From: Streptomyces sp. NBC_01463
GTDB lineage: Bacteria; Actinomycetota; Actinomycetes; Streptomycetales; Streptomycetaceae
NCBI GenBank assembly: GCA_036227345.1
Contig: CP109468.1
Coordinates: 7,068,001-7,132,000 of the forward strand
Direction of reading: 5' to 3'
Length of the DNA: 64,000 bases
The translations under genes and the position numbers were made by a program. Below, one piece after another: positions 32,322-41,027 of this stretch. The notes under the pieces are model-generated. The model ran no database searches, was not told the DNA's origin, and saw only the letters and a list, made by a program, of their open reading frames with translations. Numbering within the stretch: the stretch's first letter is position 1; the number at the start of each line of letters is the position of its first letter.

Positions 32322-33545
32322 TCACAGCAGGGCGAACTGGCCGTCCGGGCCCTCCTCCTGGTGGTCGAGCACGGAAGCGGGCCGCCGGGCCGGTGCCGCC
32401 ACCGGCAGCACACCCGCCGCCCGCAGCTCGGGCACGCCGATCTCCGGACCGTCCGCCAGTTCGTCCTGCCGCGGCTGCAGTTCGGCGAGGAGGGCGAGCA
32501 GCGCGATCAGCTCCAGCAGCTCGGACGTCCACTCCTGCGGCCAGACGCGGGGGCGCACGGCCTCCAGGCCGCCCGCCCCGGACCCCGCCGCCCGGCGCTC
32601 GAACCAGAGCTCCAGCATCCGTACGCCGCCCACCCGGAAGTCCCACGCCCCGGCGGGCACCGGTGAGATGCGGCCCGAGCCGAGGCTCAGCACCTCGTCC
32701 TCGGCGTCGTACGACAGCTCCGAAGGGGCGGCCGGCACGGCGGCCCGCACATACGGGCGGCGCCCGCCGGGCAGCCGGGGCCGCTGCCGGCCGCGGGCCC
32801 CGCGCAACTGGAGCCGCAGCAGCTCCCGCCCCAGCTCCACCCCCGCCGACCAGCGCGCGGTGTCCGCGGGCAGCGGCACCACACAGCCGGCCGGGGAGCG
32901 GCGGGCCGCCGCGAGGATCCAGGCCAGCACGGACTCGGCCGTGACCGCGTCCCCGTGGCGGGCCCGCAGCAGGGCGAGCAGCCCCGGGGCCAGATTGGGT
33001 TCGGTGCCACCGGGGCGCCGGTACAGCGGACGGATCCGGCCCGGCCGGCCCGCGGGGGAGTGCCCGTCGGGGAGCAGTGCCGTCACGGAGAGGACGGGGC
33101 CCGTGTCCTGCGGCACCCGGCCGTGTTCGAGGACGAAGAGCTGGTGGCCGTCGGCGACCCGCCACAGCTCGGGGCGGGCCACGTCGATCAGCCGGTGGTC
33201 GGGGAGCAGCCACTGCTCGTCGAACGGCCCGTGCAGGATGCGGACCGGCTCCGGGCACGGCCCCTGCTCCCGGGCGAACCGGCCGGTCCCCGTGGACGGG
33301 CCGAAACCGGGCAGCGCCGCCACCGGGGTCTGCGGGGTACGCGCACGGGTCGGCCCGAACAACTGGTCACGCTCGGGGCCCGCGGCCCGGACCAGCCGCT
33401 CCCAGCGGGCCCTGAGCGACGCCGCGTCCGGCGCGGTCACCCAGGGGCGCCCGGTCCTGAGCGGCCGTACCGACCAGGGCATGAGGTCGTCGAGGAGCGG
33501 GCCGCACGGGCCCTCGCCGGGGCCGGCCGCTGCCGGAGCTGCCAC
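32322..33545 (-). CDS. Stand-alone type-ISP restriction enzyme C-terminal domain protein
   Basis: The protein has 407 residues from GTG at 33545, preceded by GGGGAGG. It resembles Streptomyces proteins often annotated as type ISP restriction/modification enzymes or DNA methyltransferases. The recognisable segment is Leu-Met-Pro-Trp-Ser-Val, then Cys-Pro-Glu-Pro-Val-Arg-Ile-Leu-His-Gly-Pro-Phe-Asp, Asp-His-Arg-Leu-Ile-Asp and Ile-Arg-Pro-Leu-Tyr-Arg-Arg-Pro-Gly-Gly. This corresponds only to the C-terminal target-recognition part. No nuclease, helicase or N6-methyltransferase motif (Asn-Pro-Pro-Tyr) is present and no partner gene is adjacent, so it cannot be a complete restriction system. Function unknown. 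Confidence 0.6.
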   Translation of the reverse strand: MAAPAAAGPGEGPCGPLLDDLMPWSVRPLRTGRPWVTAPDAASLRARWERLVRAAGPERDQLFGPTRARTPQTPVAALPGFGPSTGTGRFAREQGPCPEPVRILHGPFDEQWLLPDHRLIDVARPELWRVADGHQLFVLEHGRVPQDTGPVLSVTALLPDGHSPAGRPGRIRPLYRRPGGTEPNLAPGLLALLRARHGDAVTAESVLAWILAAARRSPAGCVVPLPADTARWSAGVELGRELLRLQLRGARGRQRPRLPGGRRPYVRAAVPAAPSELSYDAEDEVLSLGSGRISPVPAGAWDFRVGGVRMLELWFERRAAGSGAGGLEAVRPRVWPQEWTSELLELIALLALLAELQPRQDELADGPEIGVPELRAAGVLPVAAPARRPASVLDHQEEGPDGQFALL

Positions 33546-33614
33546 CGTGTCGTCCTCCCCGTCGCCACGTCCGCCGCCTTCCCCGGCATCGTAACGGCGT
33601 GGCCCCGGCCGGTG

Positions 33615-34415
33615 TCAGTGCGCCTCCAGCGTGACCGAGAAGGAGAAGCGGTCGCCCCGGTAGCGGATCTGCGCCACATCGACGACCCGGCCGCTCTCGT
33701 CGTAGGTCACGCCCGTGTAGTACAGGATCGGGCTGAGCAGCGGGACCTGGAGGAGGCCGGCGGTGACGGGGTCGGCGAGCCGGGCCTCGACCGTGTCGGT
33801 GATCCGGGCGATGGGGACTCCGACGCGGTCGCGCAGCACCTTGGTCATCGGCCAGCGCTCCAGGTCGGCCGGGTCGAGCCCGGCCGCGACCTGGGGGTGC
33901 AGCCAGTTCTGCGCCCAGTTGGTCGGCTCGCCGGACTCCTCGTCGCACCGCAGCCGCCGGTAGCCGGTCACCTCCGGGCAGTCGGGGAAGTACTCCGCGA
34001 CCTCGCCCGGCACCGGCGACGGGCCGTGGTCGAGCACGGTGGTCCGCTCGCCCGACTGCTGGGCCACGATCGCGTCGACCGAACCCAGCAGCCGGACCGG
34101 CGAGACCCGGCGGGCGCGCGGCTCGATGAACGTGCCGCGACGCCGGTGCCGGCTGATCAGCCCCTCGGCCTCCAGTTCCTTGAGCGCCTGGCGCATGGTG
34201 AGGACGCTGACGCCGTAGTGCGCGGCCAACTGCTCCTCGGTCGGCAGCCGCAGGGTGGCGTCCGGGGTGCGGCCCAGTATCGAGGCCCGCAGCGACTGCG
34301 AGACCTGGTACCACAGCGGCAGCTTGCGGTTGAGGACCAGCGAGTCGGGCGCGAAGGCGGCCCCCTGGGGCACGGGGGGCTTCAGAGGGGGCTGCGGCAC
34401 CTGGGTCACCTGCAT
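33615..34415 (-). CDS. GntR-family regulator with UTRA domain
   Basis: The protein has 266 residues from ATG at 34415. After a 30-residue Pro-rich arm, the GntR winged helix spans about 30-105 (Leu-Pro-Thr-Glu-Glu-Gln-Leu, Val-Ser-Val-Leu-Thr-Met-Arg-Gln-Ala, Arg-Gly-Thr-Phe-Ile). The UTRA effector domain, like that of HutC, spans about 120-262 and ends with a typical Arg-Tyr-Arg-Gly-Asp-Arg-Phe-Ser-Phe. It lies 27 bp downstream of hmgA on the same strand, so it may be co-transcribed with hmgA and respond to an aromatic catabolite such as homogentisate (inference). Confidence 0.85.
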   Translation of the reverse strand: MQVTQVPQPPLKPPVPQGAAFAPDSLVLNRKLPLWYQVSQSLRASILGRTPDATLRLPTEEQLAAHYGVSVLTMRQALKELEAEGLISRHRRRGTFIEPRARRVSPVRLLGSVDAIVAQQSGERTTVLDHGPSPVPGEVAEYFPDCPEVTGYRRLRCDEESGEPTNWAQNWLHPQVAAGLDPADLERWPMTKVLRDRVGVPIARITDTVEARLADPVTAGLLQVPLLSPILYYTGVTYDESGRVVDVAQIRYRGDRFSFSVTLEAH

Positions 34416-34442
34416 TTCGTCGATGCTGCGGAACGGGGCCCG

Positions 34443-35771
34443 TTACGGCCGGAAGCTGCGGCTCAGACCCTGCCACACGTCGTCGTAGCCCTGCTGCAGA
34501 TGGCCGGCCGTCGCGGCCTGCGCGGTCGCGGTGACGGGCCAGCGGGTCTCGAACATGAAGGCCAGACCGTCGTCGATCTTCTGCGGCTTCAGCTCCGCGC
34601 TGCTTGCCCGCTCGAAGGTCTCCCGGTCCGGACCGTGCGCCGACATCATGTTGTGCAGGGAACCGCCGCCGGGCACGAAGCCCCCCTTGCCGGCCGTCTT
34701 CGCGTCGTACGCGCCCTCGATCAGGCCCATGTACTCGCTCATCACGTTGCGGTGGAAGTACGGCGGCCGGAAGGTGTCCTCGCCCACCAGCCAGCGCGGT
34801 GCGAACACCACGAAGTCGACCCCGGCCAGACCGGGGGTGTCCGTGGGCGAGGTCAGCACCGTGAAGATCGACGGGTCCGGGTGGTCGTAGCTGACCGAGC
34901 CCATGACATTGAACCGGCGCAGGTCGTAGACGTACGGAGTGTGGTTGCCGTGCCAGGCGACCACATCGAGCGGCGAGTGGTCGTACGTCGCCGACCAGAG
35001 GTTGCCGCAGTACTTGTTGACCACCTCGACGGGGCGCTCCACGTCCTCGTAGGCGGCGACCGGGGCGAGGAAGTCCCGGGCGTTCGCCAGGCCGTTGGCG
35101 CCGATCGGGCCGAGGTCGGGGAGGACGAACGGCTGGCCGTAGTTCTCGCAGACGTATCCCCGGGCGGTGGCGTCGAGCAGCTCGACCCGGAAGCGGACAC
35201 CGCGCGGGATCAGGGCGACATGGCCCGGTTCGGCGCGCAGCAGGCCCAGTTCGGTGCGCAGCAGCAGACCGCCGTGCTCGGGGACGATCAGGAGCTCGCC
35301 GTCACTGTCGCTGAACACCCGGTCGGTCATGGCGGCGTTGGCGGCGTAGAGGTGGACGGCCATTCCGCTGCGCTGCGCGGCGTCGCCGTTGCCGCCGAGT
35401 GTCCACAGGCCGGACAGGAAGTCGGTGCCGGGCGCGGGCTCCGGGAGCGGGTCCCAGCGCAGCCGGTTGGGATCGGCGACGGACTCGGTGAACGGGGCGG
35501 TGCGCAGGGTGCCGTTGCCGGTGCGGACGAACGGCGGGTGGGCTGCCGAGGGGCGGATCCGGTATAGCCACGAGCGGCGGTTGTGGGCGCGCGGCTCGGT
35601 GAAGGCCGAACCGCTCAGCTGCTCGGCGTAGAGCCCCAGAGGCGCCCGCTGCGGTGAGTTGCGGCCGTGCGGCAGCGCTCCCGCGACCGCCTCCGAGCTG
35701 TGTTGATTACCGAATCCGGCGGAATGCTCAAGCCCTTCCGCCGTCTTCCTCGCCTGCTCGATGCCGCTCAT
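34443..35771 (-). CDS. hmgA: Homogentisate 1,2-dioxygenase
   Basis: The protein has 442 residues, the normal size. ATG at 35771 begins Met-Ser-Gly-Ile-Glu; a farther in-frame ATG at 35864 would reach into the divergent promoter. The non-haem Fe(II) enzyme opens the ring of homogentisate to maleylacetoacetate in tyrosine/phenylalanine breakdown. Family marks include Gly-Phe-Gly-Asn-Gln-His near the N terminus, Trp-His-Gly-Asn in the middle, the metal-site region [11 protein letters not shown], and Ala-His-Gly-Pro-Asp. No other pathway gene is in the window. It is divergent from the beta-helix operon. Confidence 0.95.
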   Translation of the reverse strand: MSGIEQARKTAEGLEHSAGFGNQHSSEAVAGALPHGRNSPQRAPLGLYAEQLSGSAFTEPRAHNRRSWLYRIRPSAAHPPFVRTGNGTLRTAPFTESVADPNRLRWDPLPEPAPGTDFLSGLWTLGGNGDAAQRSGMAVHLYAANAAMTDRVFSDSDGELLIVPEHGGLLLRTELGLLRAEPGHVALIPRGVRFRVELLDATARGYVCENYGQPFVLPDLGPIGANGLANARDFLAPVAAYEDVERPVEVVNKYCGNLWSATYDHSPLDVVAWHGNHTPYVYDLRRFNVMGSVSYDHPDPSIFTVLTSPTDTPGLAGVDFVVFAPRWLVGEDTFRPPYFHRNVMSEYMGLIEGAYDAKTAGKGGFVPGGGSLHNMMSAHGPDRETFERASSAELKPQKIDDGLAFMFETRWPVTATAQAATAGHLQQGYDDVWQGLSRSFRP

Positions 35772-35893
35772 GTGTGCTCCCGGTGCCGAAGAAATCCTAT
35801 GGACAACCGTAGGAATCAGACCGGAAGGAGTCAACGGCATTCGTGCGGCACAGGGGGGTTCCAAAAGTTGAACAATGCTCTACTCTCCGCCAC

Positions 35894-37975
35894 ATGTCGT
35901 GGACACGAAGACTTCTGGTGGTCCTGGCGGCGCTCGCCGCCGCCCTTCTCGCGGCCCCGGCCGCCCAGGCGCACGAGGAGCGGCCGGTCACCCTGCCCGA
36001 CGGCACCGGCAGCGTCCCCGTGCACCGCGCCGGCGAGCCCGACCTCCTGGTCTGCAAGAGCGACCGGGCCGACTTCGAGCGCCGGACATCCGGCTTCCCG
36101 GCCGCCCTGCGGACCCGGAACCTGACGCTCTTCGACCGATGTCAGGAGTCCGGCTACCGCCATCTCCAGCAGGCCGTCGACGCCGTCACCACGCCCGGGA
36201 AGAACATCGCGATCCTGCCGGGCCTGTACGAGGAGGAGCCCTCGCTCCCCTCGCCGAAGGGGGAGTGCGCCCGGCTGAAGGCCCCCAACTCCCAGCTCGG
36301 CTACCAGATCCTGAGCTACGAGCAGCAGGCCAAGTGCCCGCACAACCAGAACCTGGTGGCGATCCTCGGCAAGAAGGACCTCCAGATCGAGGGCACCGGC
36401 GCCGAGCGCACGGACGTCGTCATCGACGCCAAGTACCAGAAGCTCAACGCGATCCGCGCGGACGGCTCCGACGGCGTCTACTTCAAGAACTTCACCGCCC
36501 AGCGCACCACCTTCAACTCGCTGTACGTCCTGGCCCAGGACGGCTTCGTCATCGACGACGTCCTGACCCGCTGGAACGACGAGTACGGCTTCCTGACCTT
36601 CGCCAGCGACCACGGCCTGTACAAGAACTGCGAGTCGTACGGCAACGGCGACTCCGGCATCTACCCGGGCAGCGCCTCCGACATCAACGACGCCCACGGC
36701 TACGACGTCCCGCGCTACTCCATCGAGATCACCGGCTGCCGCAGCCACCACAACATGGTCGGCTACTCCGGCACCGCGGGCGACTCCGTCTACGTCCACG
36801 ACAACGAGTTCGACCACAACATGGGCGGCGCCTCGATGGACAGCGCCTTCCCCGGCCACCCCGGACTGCCGCAGAACCACGCCCGCTTCGAGCGCAACCT
36901 GATCCACGACAACAACGCCGACTACTACCCGTACGTCGCCGACGGCACCTGCGCCAAGCCGCCCGTCGAGCGCGGCTACGAGGACGGGGTGGTGTGCCCG
37001 CAGATCTCCATGCCGCCGGGCACCGGCATCATCACCGCGGGCGGCAACTGGAACCTCTACGAGAACAACTGGGTCTACGGACAGAAGCGCGCCGCCTTCT
37101 TCCTGAGCGCCGTCCCCGCGTTCATCCGCGGCGAGGACGCGCTCGGCAAGCAGACCGACACCTCGCACCACAACCGGTACGCGGACAACCACCTGGGCAC
37201 CGACAAGGAAGGCAGATCACGCCCCAACGGCACCGACGTCTGGTGGGACGGCCAGGGCGAAGGCAACTGCTGGCAGTCGGACACGGGCGCGTCCACGCCG
37301 CGCTCGCTGCCCGCGTGCGGGTCCAGGCGCGGCGACGTCACGGGTGGCACCGACCGGCTGGTGGGCGAACCCGTCAAACTCGCCCAGCTGCTGGTCTGCG
37401 CCGACTACAACGTGCAGGCGCGCCGGCTGCCGGCCGGCTGCGACTGGTACGGGGCGCGCGGCATCGAGCGCATCGAGGTGCAGGCGGCCCTCGGCATCGC
37501 GGCGGTGCTGGTGCTGGTCGGCGGGGTGCTTTGGTGGCGCAGGCTGCGTACGAGCCGGCTCGGCACGGCAGCCACGGTCCTCGGCCTCGTCGGCCTCGGG
37601 CTGGACGTGGCCGGATCGACCACGGGGCTCGCCGCCGGCTATGTGCCCGCGCTCGCGCTGCTGCTGACCGGGCTCTGGTGGACGGGCATCGGTCTGGTGC
37701 TGCGGCGGGAGCGGCCGGGGCTGGGCTGGACCACGGTGGTGCTGGGGGGTCTCACGCTGCTCGACGCCCTGGACAAGGGCGTGTTCATGATCCCGTGGAT
37801 CCCGCTGAGCCCGGCCTGGGTACGCGGGCTGCTCGGCCTGGTCTGGGTGGTGTGGGCCGTGGTGGCCGCCGCCCGCCACAGGGAGCGGGCGGAGCGGGCG
37901 GAGCCGGACGGTGAGCGGGCGGGGACGGGCGGGGAGCCGGTTCCGGCCCCCGCACGGGAAGGGGAGCCTTCGTGA
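35894..37975 (+). CDS. Secreted right-handed parallel beta-helix protein with C-terminal TM helices
   Basis: The protein has 693 residues. ATG at 35894 begins a signal peptide cleaved after Ala-Gln-Ala (about 26). Residues 90-430 form a pectate-lyase-like beta-helix with repeated short strands and Asn/Asp/His-rich turns (Tyr-Gly-Asn-Gly-Asp-Ser-Gly-Ile-Tyr-Pro-Gly; His-Asp-Asn-Glu-Phe-Asp-His-Asn). Residues 530-665 contain four or five TM helices, and the tail is highly charged. The enzymatic domain would face outward, tethered to the membrane. Substrate unknown. It overlaps the next gene by 4 bp. Confidence 0.75.
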   Translation: MSWTRRLLVVLAALAAALLAAPAAQAHEERPVTLPDGTGSVPVHRAGEPDLLVCKSDRADFERRTSGFPAALRTRNLTLFDRCQESGYRHLQQAVDAVTTPGKNIAILPGLYEEEPSLPSPKGECARLKAPNSQLGYQILSYEQQAKCPHNQNLVAILGKKDLQIEGTGAERTDVVIDAKYQKLNAIRADGSDGVYFKNFTAQRTTFNSLYVLAQDGFVIDDVLTRWNDEYGFLTFASDHGLYKNCESYGNGDSGIYPGSASDINDAHGYDVPRYSIEITGCRSHHNMVGYSGTAGDSVYVHDNEFDHNMGGASMDSAFPGHPGLPQNHARFERNLIHDNNADYYPYVADGTCAKPPVERGYEDGVVCPQISMPPGTGIITAGGNWNLYENNWVYGQKRAAFFLSAVPAFIRGEDALGKQTDTSHHNRYADNHLGTDKEGRSRPNGTDVWWDGQGEGNCWQSDTGASTPRSLPACGSRRGDVTGGTDRLVGEPVKLAQLLVCADYNVQARRLPAGCDWYGARGIERIEVQAALGIAAVLVLVGGVLWWRRLRTSRLGTAATVLGLVGLGLDVAGSTTGLAAGYVPALALLLTGLWWTGIGLVLRRERPGLGWTTVVLGGLTLLDALDKGVFMIPWIPLSPAWVRGLLGLVWVVWAVVAAARHRERAERAEPDGERAGTGGEPVPAPAREGEPS

Positions 37976-38886
37976 ACCGGAACGTGAGCCGGCACCCCGG
38001 CTCCCATCTGAACGGGCAGCCGACCTGTCACCTGAACGGGAACCCGAGCTGCCCCCCGGCCGGCCACCCGCGCCACGCCTCCGCGTCGGTCCGGGCGCGC
38101 AGGTCCGTCGCTGCCCTGCTCGTCGCGGCCGCCCTCGTGCTCGGCGCGGGTGCCTGCGGCGGGCGGGCCACCACCCACCACAAACCCGGCACCAGCCACG
38201 AGCAGGCCACCGGCAGCAACGGCCGCCGCCTCGCCGCGACCGACGGCTCCGGCCACCGGCTGCGCCAGGTCGACGCCGAGGGCGCGCCGGAGGTGGACGT
38301 CGCCGTACGGCCGGACTCGGAGGACGGCTGGAACGTCCACCTGACCGTACGCAACTTCCGGTTCACCCCGGACAGCGTCGGCGGCGCGGCCCTCCTCGGG
38401 CGGGGCCACGCCCGGTTTTTCCTCGACGGCCACCCCCTCGCCCGCGTCTACGGCACCTGGTTCCACCTCCCGGAATCGCTCCTGCGCACCGCCGGGGGCG
38501 GCACCCGGCTCACCGCCCGCCTCTACGCCGACGACCACACCGCCTGGGCGGTCGGCTCCACCCCGGTCCAGGCCACCGTCACGCTCGGCGCGGCCACTTC
38601 GGCACCCGCCACCACCCCCGCGCCCGGCACCACCGTGGAGATCAGCGTCCGCGACGGCAGGGTCAGCCCCGCCCCCGGACGCACCGAGGTCAAGAAGGGG
38701 CGGACCGTGCGGCTGAAGGTCCGCAGCGACCGCGACGACACCCTGCACGTCCACGGCTACGACAAGGAGGCGCGGCTGCCCGCCGGGCGCACCGTCACGC
38801 TCACCTTCACCGCCGACCGCACCGGGCTCTTCGAGGTCGAGACGCACGAGTCCGACCTGCTCCTGACCCAACTCGTCGTACGGTGA
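37972..38886 (+). CDS. Cupredoxin-like lipoprotein
   Basis: The protein has 304 residues from GTG at 37972, overlapping the preceding stop (GTGA). The lipobox Leu-Gly-Ala-Gly-Ala-Cys62 is preceded by a hydrophobic stretch. The first 44 residues are unusually long and contain a duplicated His-Leu-Asn-Gly-x-Pro-x-Cys unit, so a later start is possible, but no better start codon was found. Residues 120-200 look like an immunoglobulin-like domain. Residues 210-304 look like a cupredoxin-type fold (Leu-His-Val-His-Gly-Tyr, ending Glu-Thr-His-Glu-Ser). It is probably lipid-anchored outside the membrane. A copper role is inference from the His-rich site. Confidence 0.65.
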   Translation: MNRNVSRHPGSHLNGQPTCHLNGNPSCPPAGHPRHASASVRARRSVAALLVAAALVLGAGACGGRATTHHKPGTSHEQATGSNGRRLAATDGSGHRLRQVDAEGAPEVDVAVRPDSEDGWNVHLTVRNFRFTPDSVGGAALLGRGHARFFLDGHPLARVYGTWFHLPESLLRTAGGGTRLTARLYADDHTAWAVGSTPVQATVTLGAATSAPATTPAPGTTVEISVRDGRVSPAPGRTEVKKGRTVRLKVRSDRDDTLHVHGYDKEARLPAGRTVTLTFTADRTGLFEVETHESDLLLTQLVVR

Positions 38887-40205
38887 CGGCCGCTCCCGGC
38901 CTCCCCGTGGGCTCCGGTGCCGTGAGCGTCCTCGCGCACGGCATCGGGGCCCAGCACGACCTGCCCCTCTCGCCCTTCTACGCCTTCGCCGGAGCCTTCG
39001 CGGCGCTCTTCGTCTCCTTTCTCGCGCTCGGCCTGCTCTGGTCCGCCTCCCGGTTCCGCGGCGACCGGGCGGGCCGCCCGCTGCCGGCCGCGCTCCAGCG
39101 CGCGGCCGACGCCCGCGCCACCCGTACCGCGGCCCGCGCGCTCGGTCTGGCCGCGGGCCTCCTCGTCGTGCTCCACCTCCTTCTCGGCCCGGCCGACCCG
39201 GACCGCAATCCGGCTCCCGGGGCCGTCTACGTACTCCTCTGGGTCGGGCTCGTACCGGCTTCCCTGCTGTGCGGGCCCGTCTGGAAGCTGTTCAACCCGC
39301 TGCGCACCCTTCATCTCGCCGGCTGCCGCGCGCTCGGGCGCGACCCCGACGCCGGCCGCCCCCTGCCCCCACGCCTCGGGCTGTGGCCCGCCGCGGCGGG
39401 ACTCCTCGCCTTCACCTGGCTCGAACTCGTCGCCCCCGACCCCGCGTCGCCCACCGCCCTGCTGCTGTTCCTCGCCCTCTACGCCGTCGTCCATCTCGCG
39501 GGCGCCGCCCGCCACGGAGCAGGCTGGTTCGACCACGCCGACGCCTTCGAGGTCTACTCCGGCCTGCTCGCCCGGCTCTCCCCGCTCGGCCGCCGCCCCG
39601 CCGACCGGCGTCTCGTCCTGCGCTCCCCGTTCAACGGACTCGACGCCACCCCCCAGCTCCCCGGACTCGTCGCCACCGTCTGCGTGATGCTCGGCTCCAC
39701 CGCGTACGACGGCTTCTCCGACGCGCCGTCCTGGATCAGCACCGTCCAGACCTCATCCCTGGGCCGCACCACCACGGCCACCCTCGGGCTCCTCGGGGCG
39801 GTCGCCCTCGTCGCCGGTCTCTTCGCCCTCTGCGCCGGCGCCACCCGGCTGCTCTCCGGCCGGCTGCCGCACCCCCTCACCGCCTTCGCGCACTCCCTCG
39901 TCCCGATCGCCCTCGGCTATCTGATCGCCCACTACTTCACACTCTTCGTCACCGAAGGACCGCACACCGTTATGGTCGCACTCGGCACTGACAACCCCGT
40001 CCCGCCCGAGCCGCCCCTGGGACCGGGCGGGGTCGCCGCCCTCCAGGTCCTCGCGATCGTCCTCGGCCACGTCCTCGGCGTCGTCGCCGCCCACGACCGC
40101 TCCGTGCGGCTCTTCCCGCCCGGCCGCGCGGTCGCCGGCCAGCTTCCGCTGCTCGTCCTGATGATCGCGTACACGATCGGCGGACTCTCCCTGCTCATCG
40201 CCTGA
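38883..40205 (+). CDS. Polytopic membrane protein of unknown function
   Basis: The protein has 440 residues from GTG at 38883, overlapping the lipoprotein stop as GTGA. About ten hydrophobic helices are visible across the chain. Between them are His/Asp-containing segments: Ala-His-Gly-Ile-Gly-Ala-Gln-His-Asp-Leu-Pro near the start, Trp-Lys-Leu-Phe-Asn-Pro, and Leu-Ile-Ala-His-Tyr-Phe-Thr. I recognise it only as a conserved actinobacterial integral membrane protein. Strict coupling with the cupredoxin-like lipoprotein and beta-helix protein implies a joint envelope function, perhaps metal or electron handling (inference). Confidence 0.6.
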   Translation: MTAAPGLPVGSGAVSVLAHGIGAQHDLPLSPFYAFAGAFAALFVSFLALGLLWSASRFRGDRAGRPLPAALQRAADARATRTAARALGLAAGLLVVLHLLLGPADPDRNPAPGAVYVLLWVGLVPASLLCGPVWKLFNPLRTLHLAGCRALGRDPDAGRPLPPRLGLWPAAAGLLAFTWLELVAPDPASPTALLLFLALYAVVHLAGAARHGAGWFDHADAFEVYSGLLARLSPLGRRPADRRLVLRSPFNGLDATPQLPGLVATVCVMLGSTAYDGFSDAPSWISTVQTSSLGRTTTATLGLLGAVALVAGLFALCAGATRLLSGRLPHPLTAFAHSLVPIALGYLIAHYFTLFVTEGPHTVMVALGTDNPVPPEPPLGPGGVAALQVLAIVLGHVLGVVAAHDRSVRLFPPGRAVAGQLPLLVLMIAYTIGGLSLLIA

Positions 40206-40251
40206 GATCTCATGCCCACGCTTACGCCCGGCGGAGGAGGCCCACGGCATC

Positions 40252-40872
40252 ATGGAGCCCGTGCCCCATGCGAACACGAACCTCCGTCGCGCCCCCGTGC
40301 AGCAGCGCAGCGCCGAACGCCTCGCCCGGATACTCGACGCCTGCGCCGAACTCCTCGACGAGACCGGCTACGAGCAGCTCTCGACCCGGGCCGTGGCCGT
40401 GCGCGCCGGAGTCCCCATCGGCTCCGTCTACCGCTTCTTCTCCAACAAGCGCGCCCTCGCCGACGCCCTCGCCCGCCGCAACCTGGACAGCTACGCCGAA
40501 CGGATCACCGACCGGCTGAGCGGCATCCCGGCCGCCGACTGGCGCCCCGCCATCGACGCCGTGCTCGACGAGTACCTGGCGATGAAGACCGCGGTCCCGG
40601 GCTTCGCCCTCATCGACTTCGGCGCCCCCGCACCCGACGAGGACCCGGCCGACGACGCCAACCAGCGGGTCGCGGGGCGGCTCACGGAACTGCTCTCCGG
40701 CCATCTCGGCCGCGAACCCGACGAGGATCTGCTGCGGGTCATCCTGGTCTGCGTGGAGGCGGCCGACGCGCTCCTCCAACTCGCCTTCCGCACCGACCCG
40801 TCGGGCGACCGGGCGATCGTCGCGGAGACCCGCGTGCTGCTCCAGGCCTACCTCGCCCGCGTGCTGGACTGA
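40252..40872 (+). CDS. TetR-family regulator
   Basis: The protein has 206 residues. ATG at 40252 has GGAGGAGG about 12 bases upstream, slightly far, so GTG at 40261 is also possible. The HTH reads Leu-Ser-Thr-Arg-Ala-Val-Ala-Val-Arg-Ala-Gly-Val-Pro-Ile-Gly-Ser-Val-Tyr-Arg-Phe. The C-terminal domain is of the type that follows the motif Leu-Asp-Glu-Tyr-Leu. A 12-bp dyad, TACCG-GT-CGGTA, lies between its stop and the downstream oxidoreductase gene, so it may regulate that gene. Confidence 0.85.
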   Translation: MEPVPHANTNLRRAPVQQRSAERLARILDACAELLDETGYEQLSTRAVAVRAGVPIGSVYRFFSNKRALADALARRNLDSYAERITDRLSGIPAADWRPAIDAVLDEYLAMKTAVPGFALIDFGAPAPDEDPADDANQRVAGRLTELLSGHLGREPDEDLLRVILVCVEAADALLQLAFRTDPSGDRAIVAETRVLLQAYLARVLD

Positions 40873-40925
40873 GACGCGCGGCGTCCCGGGACAACCTGAC
40901 CGTTCCTGGGCCTCCCGCACATGCG

Positions 40926-40937
40926 TACCGGTCGGTA
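40926..40937. promoter_or_regulatory. TetR-type dyad before molybdopterin oxidoreductase
   Basis: TACCG-GT-CGGTA is a perfect dyad 90 bp before the oxidoreductase ATG. It resembles the TACCGGTCGGTA sites common for TetR repressors. The preceding TetR is the obvious candidate binder. Confidence 0.5.
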
Positions 40938-41027
40938 TGCTCGCTCCGGTGCGGCCGTGCCCGAACATGGCCGGCCGTGCTCGCCGACGTACGCGCGCCA
41001 CCGCAGCCGCCGCCCCGGGGAGGGCCC

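Noticed and set aside
32322-33545. Complete type ISP restriction-modification enzyme
   Set aside because: No Walker A/B motor, Asn-Pro-Pro-Tyr methylase or nuclease motif is present. Only the C-terminal domain is recognisable.
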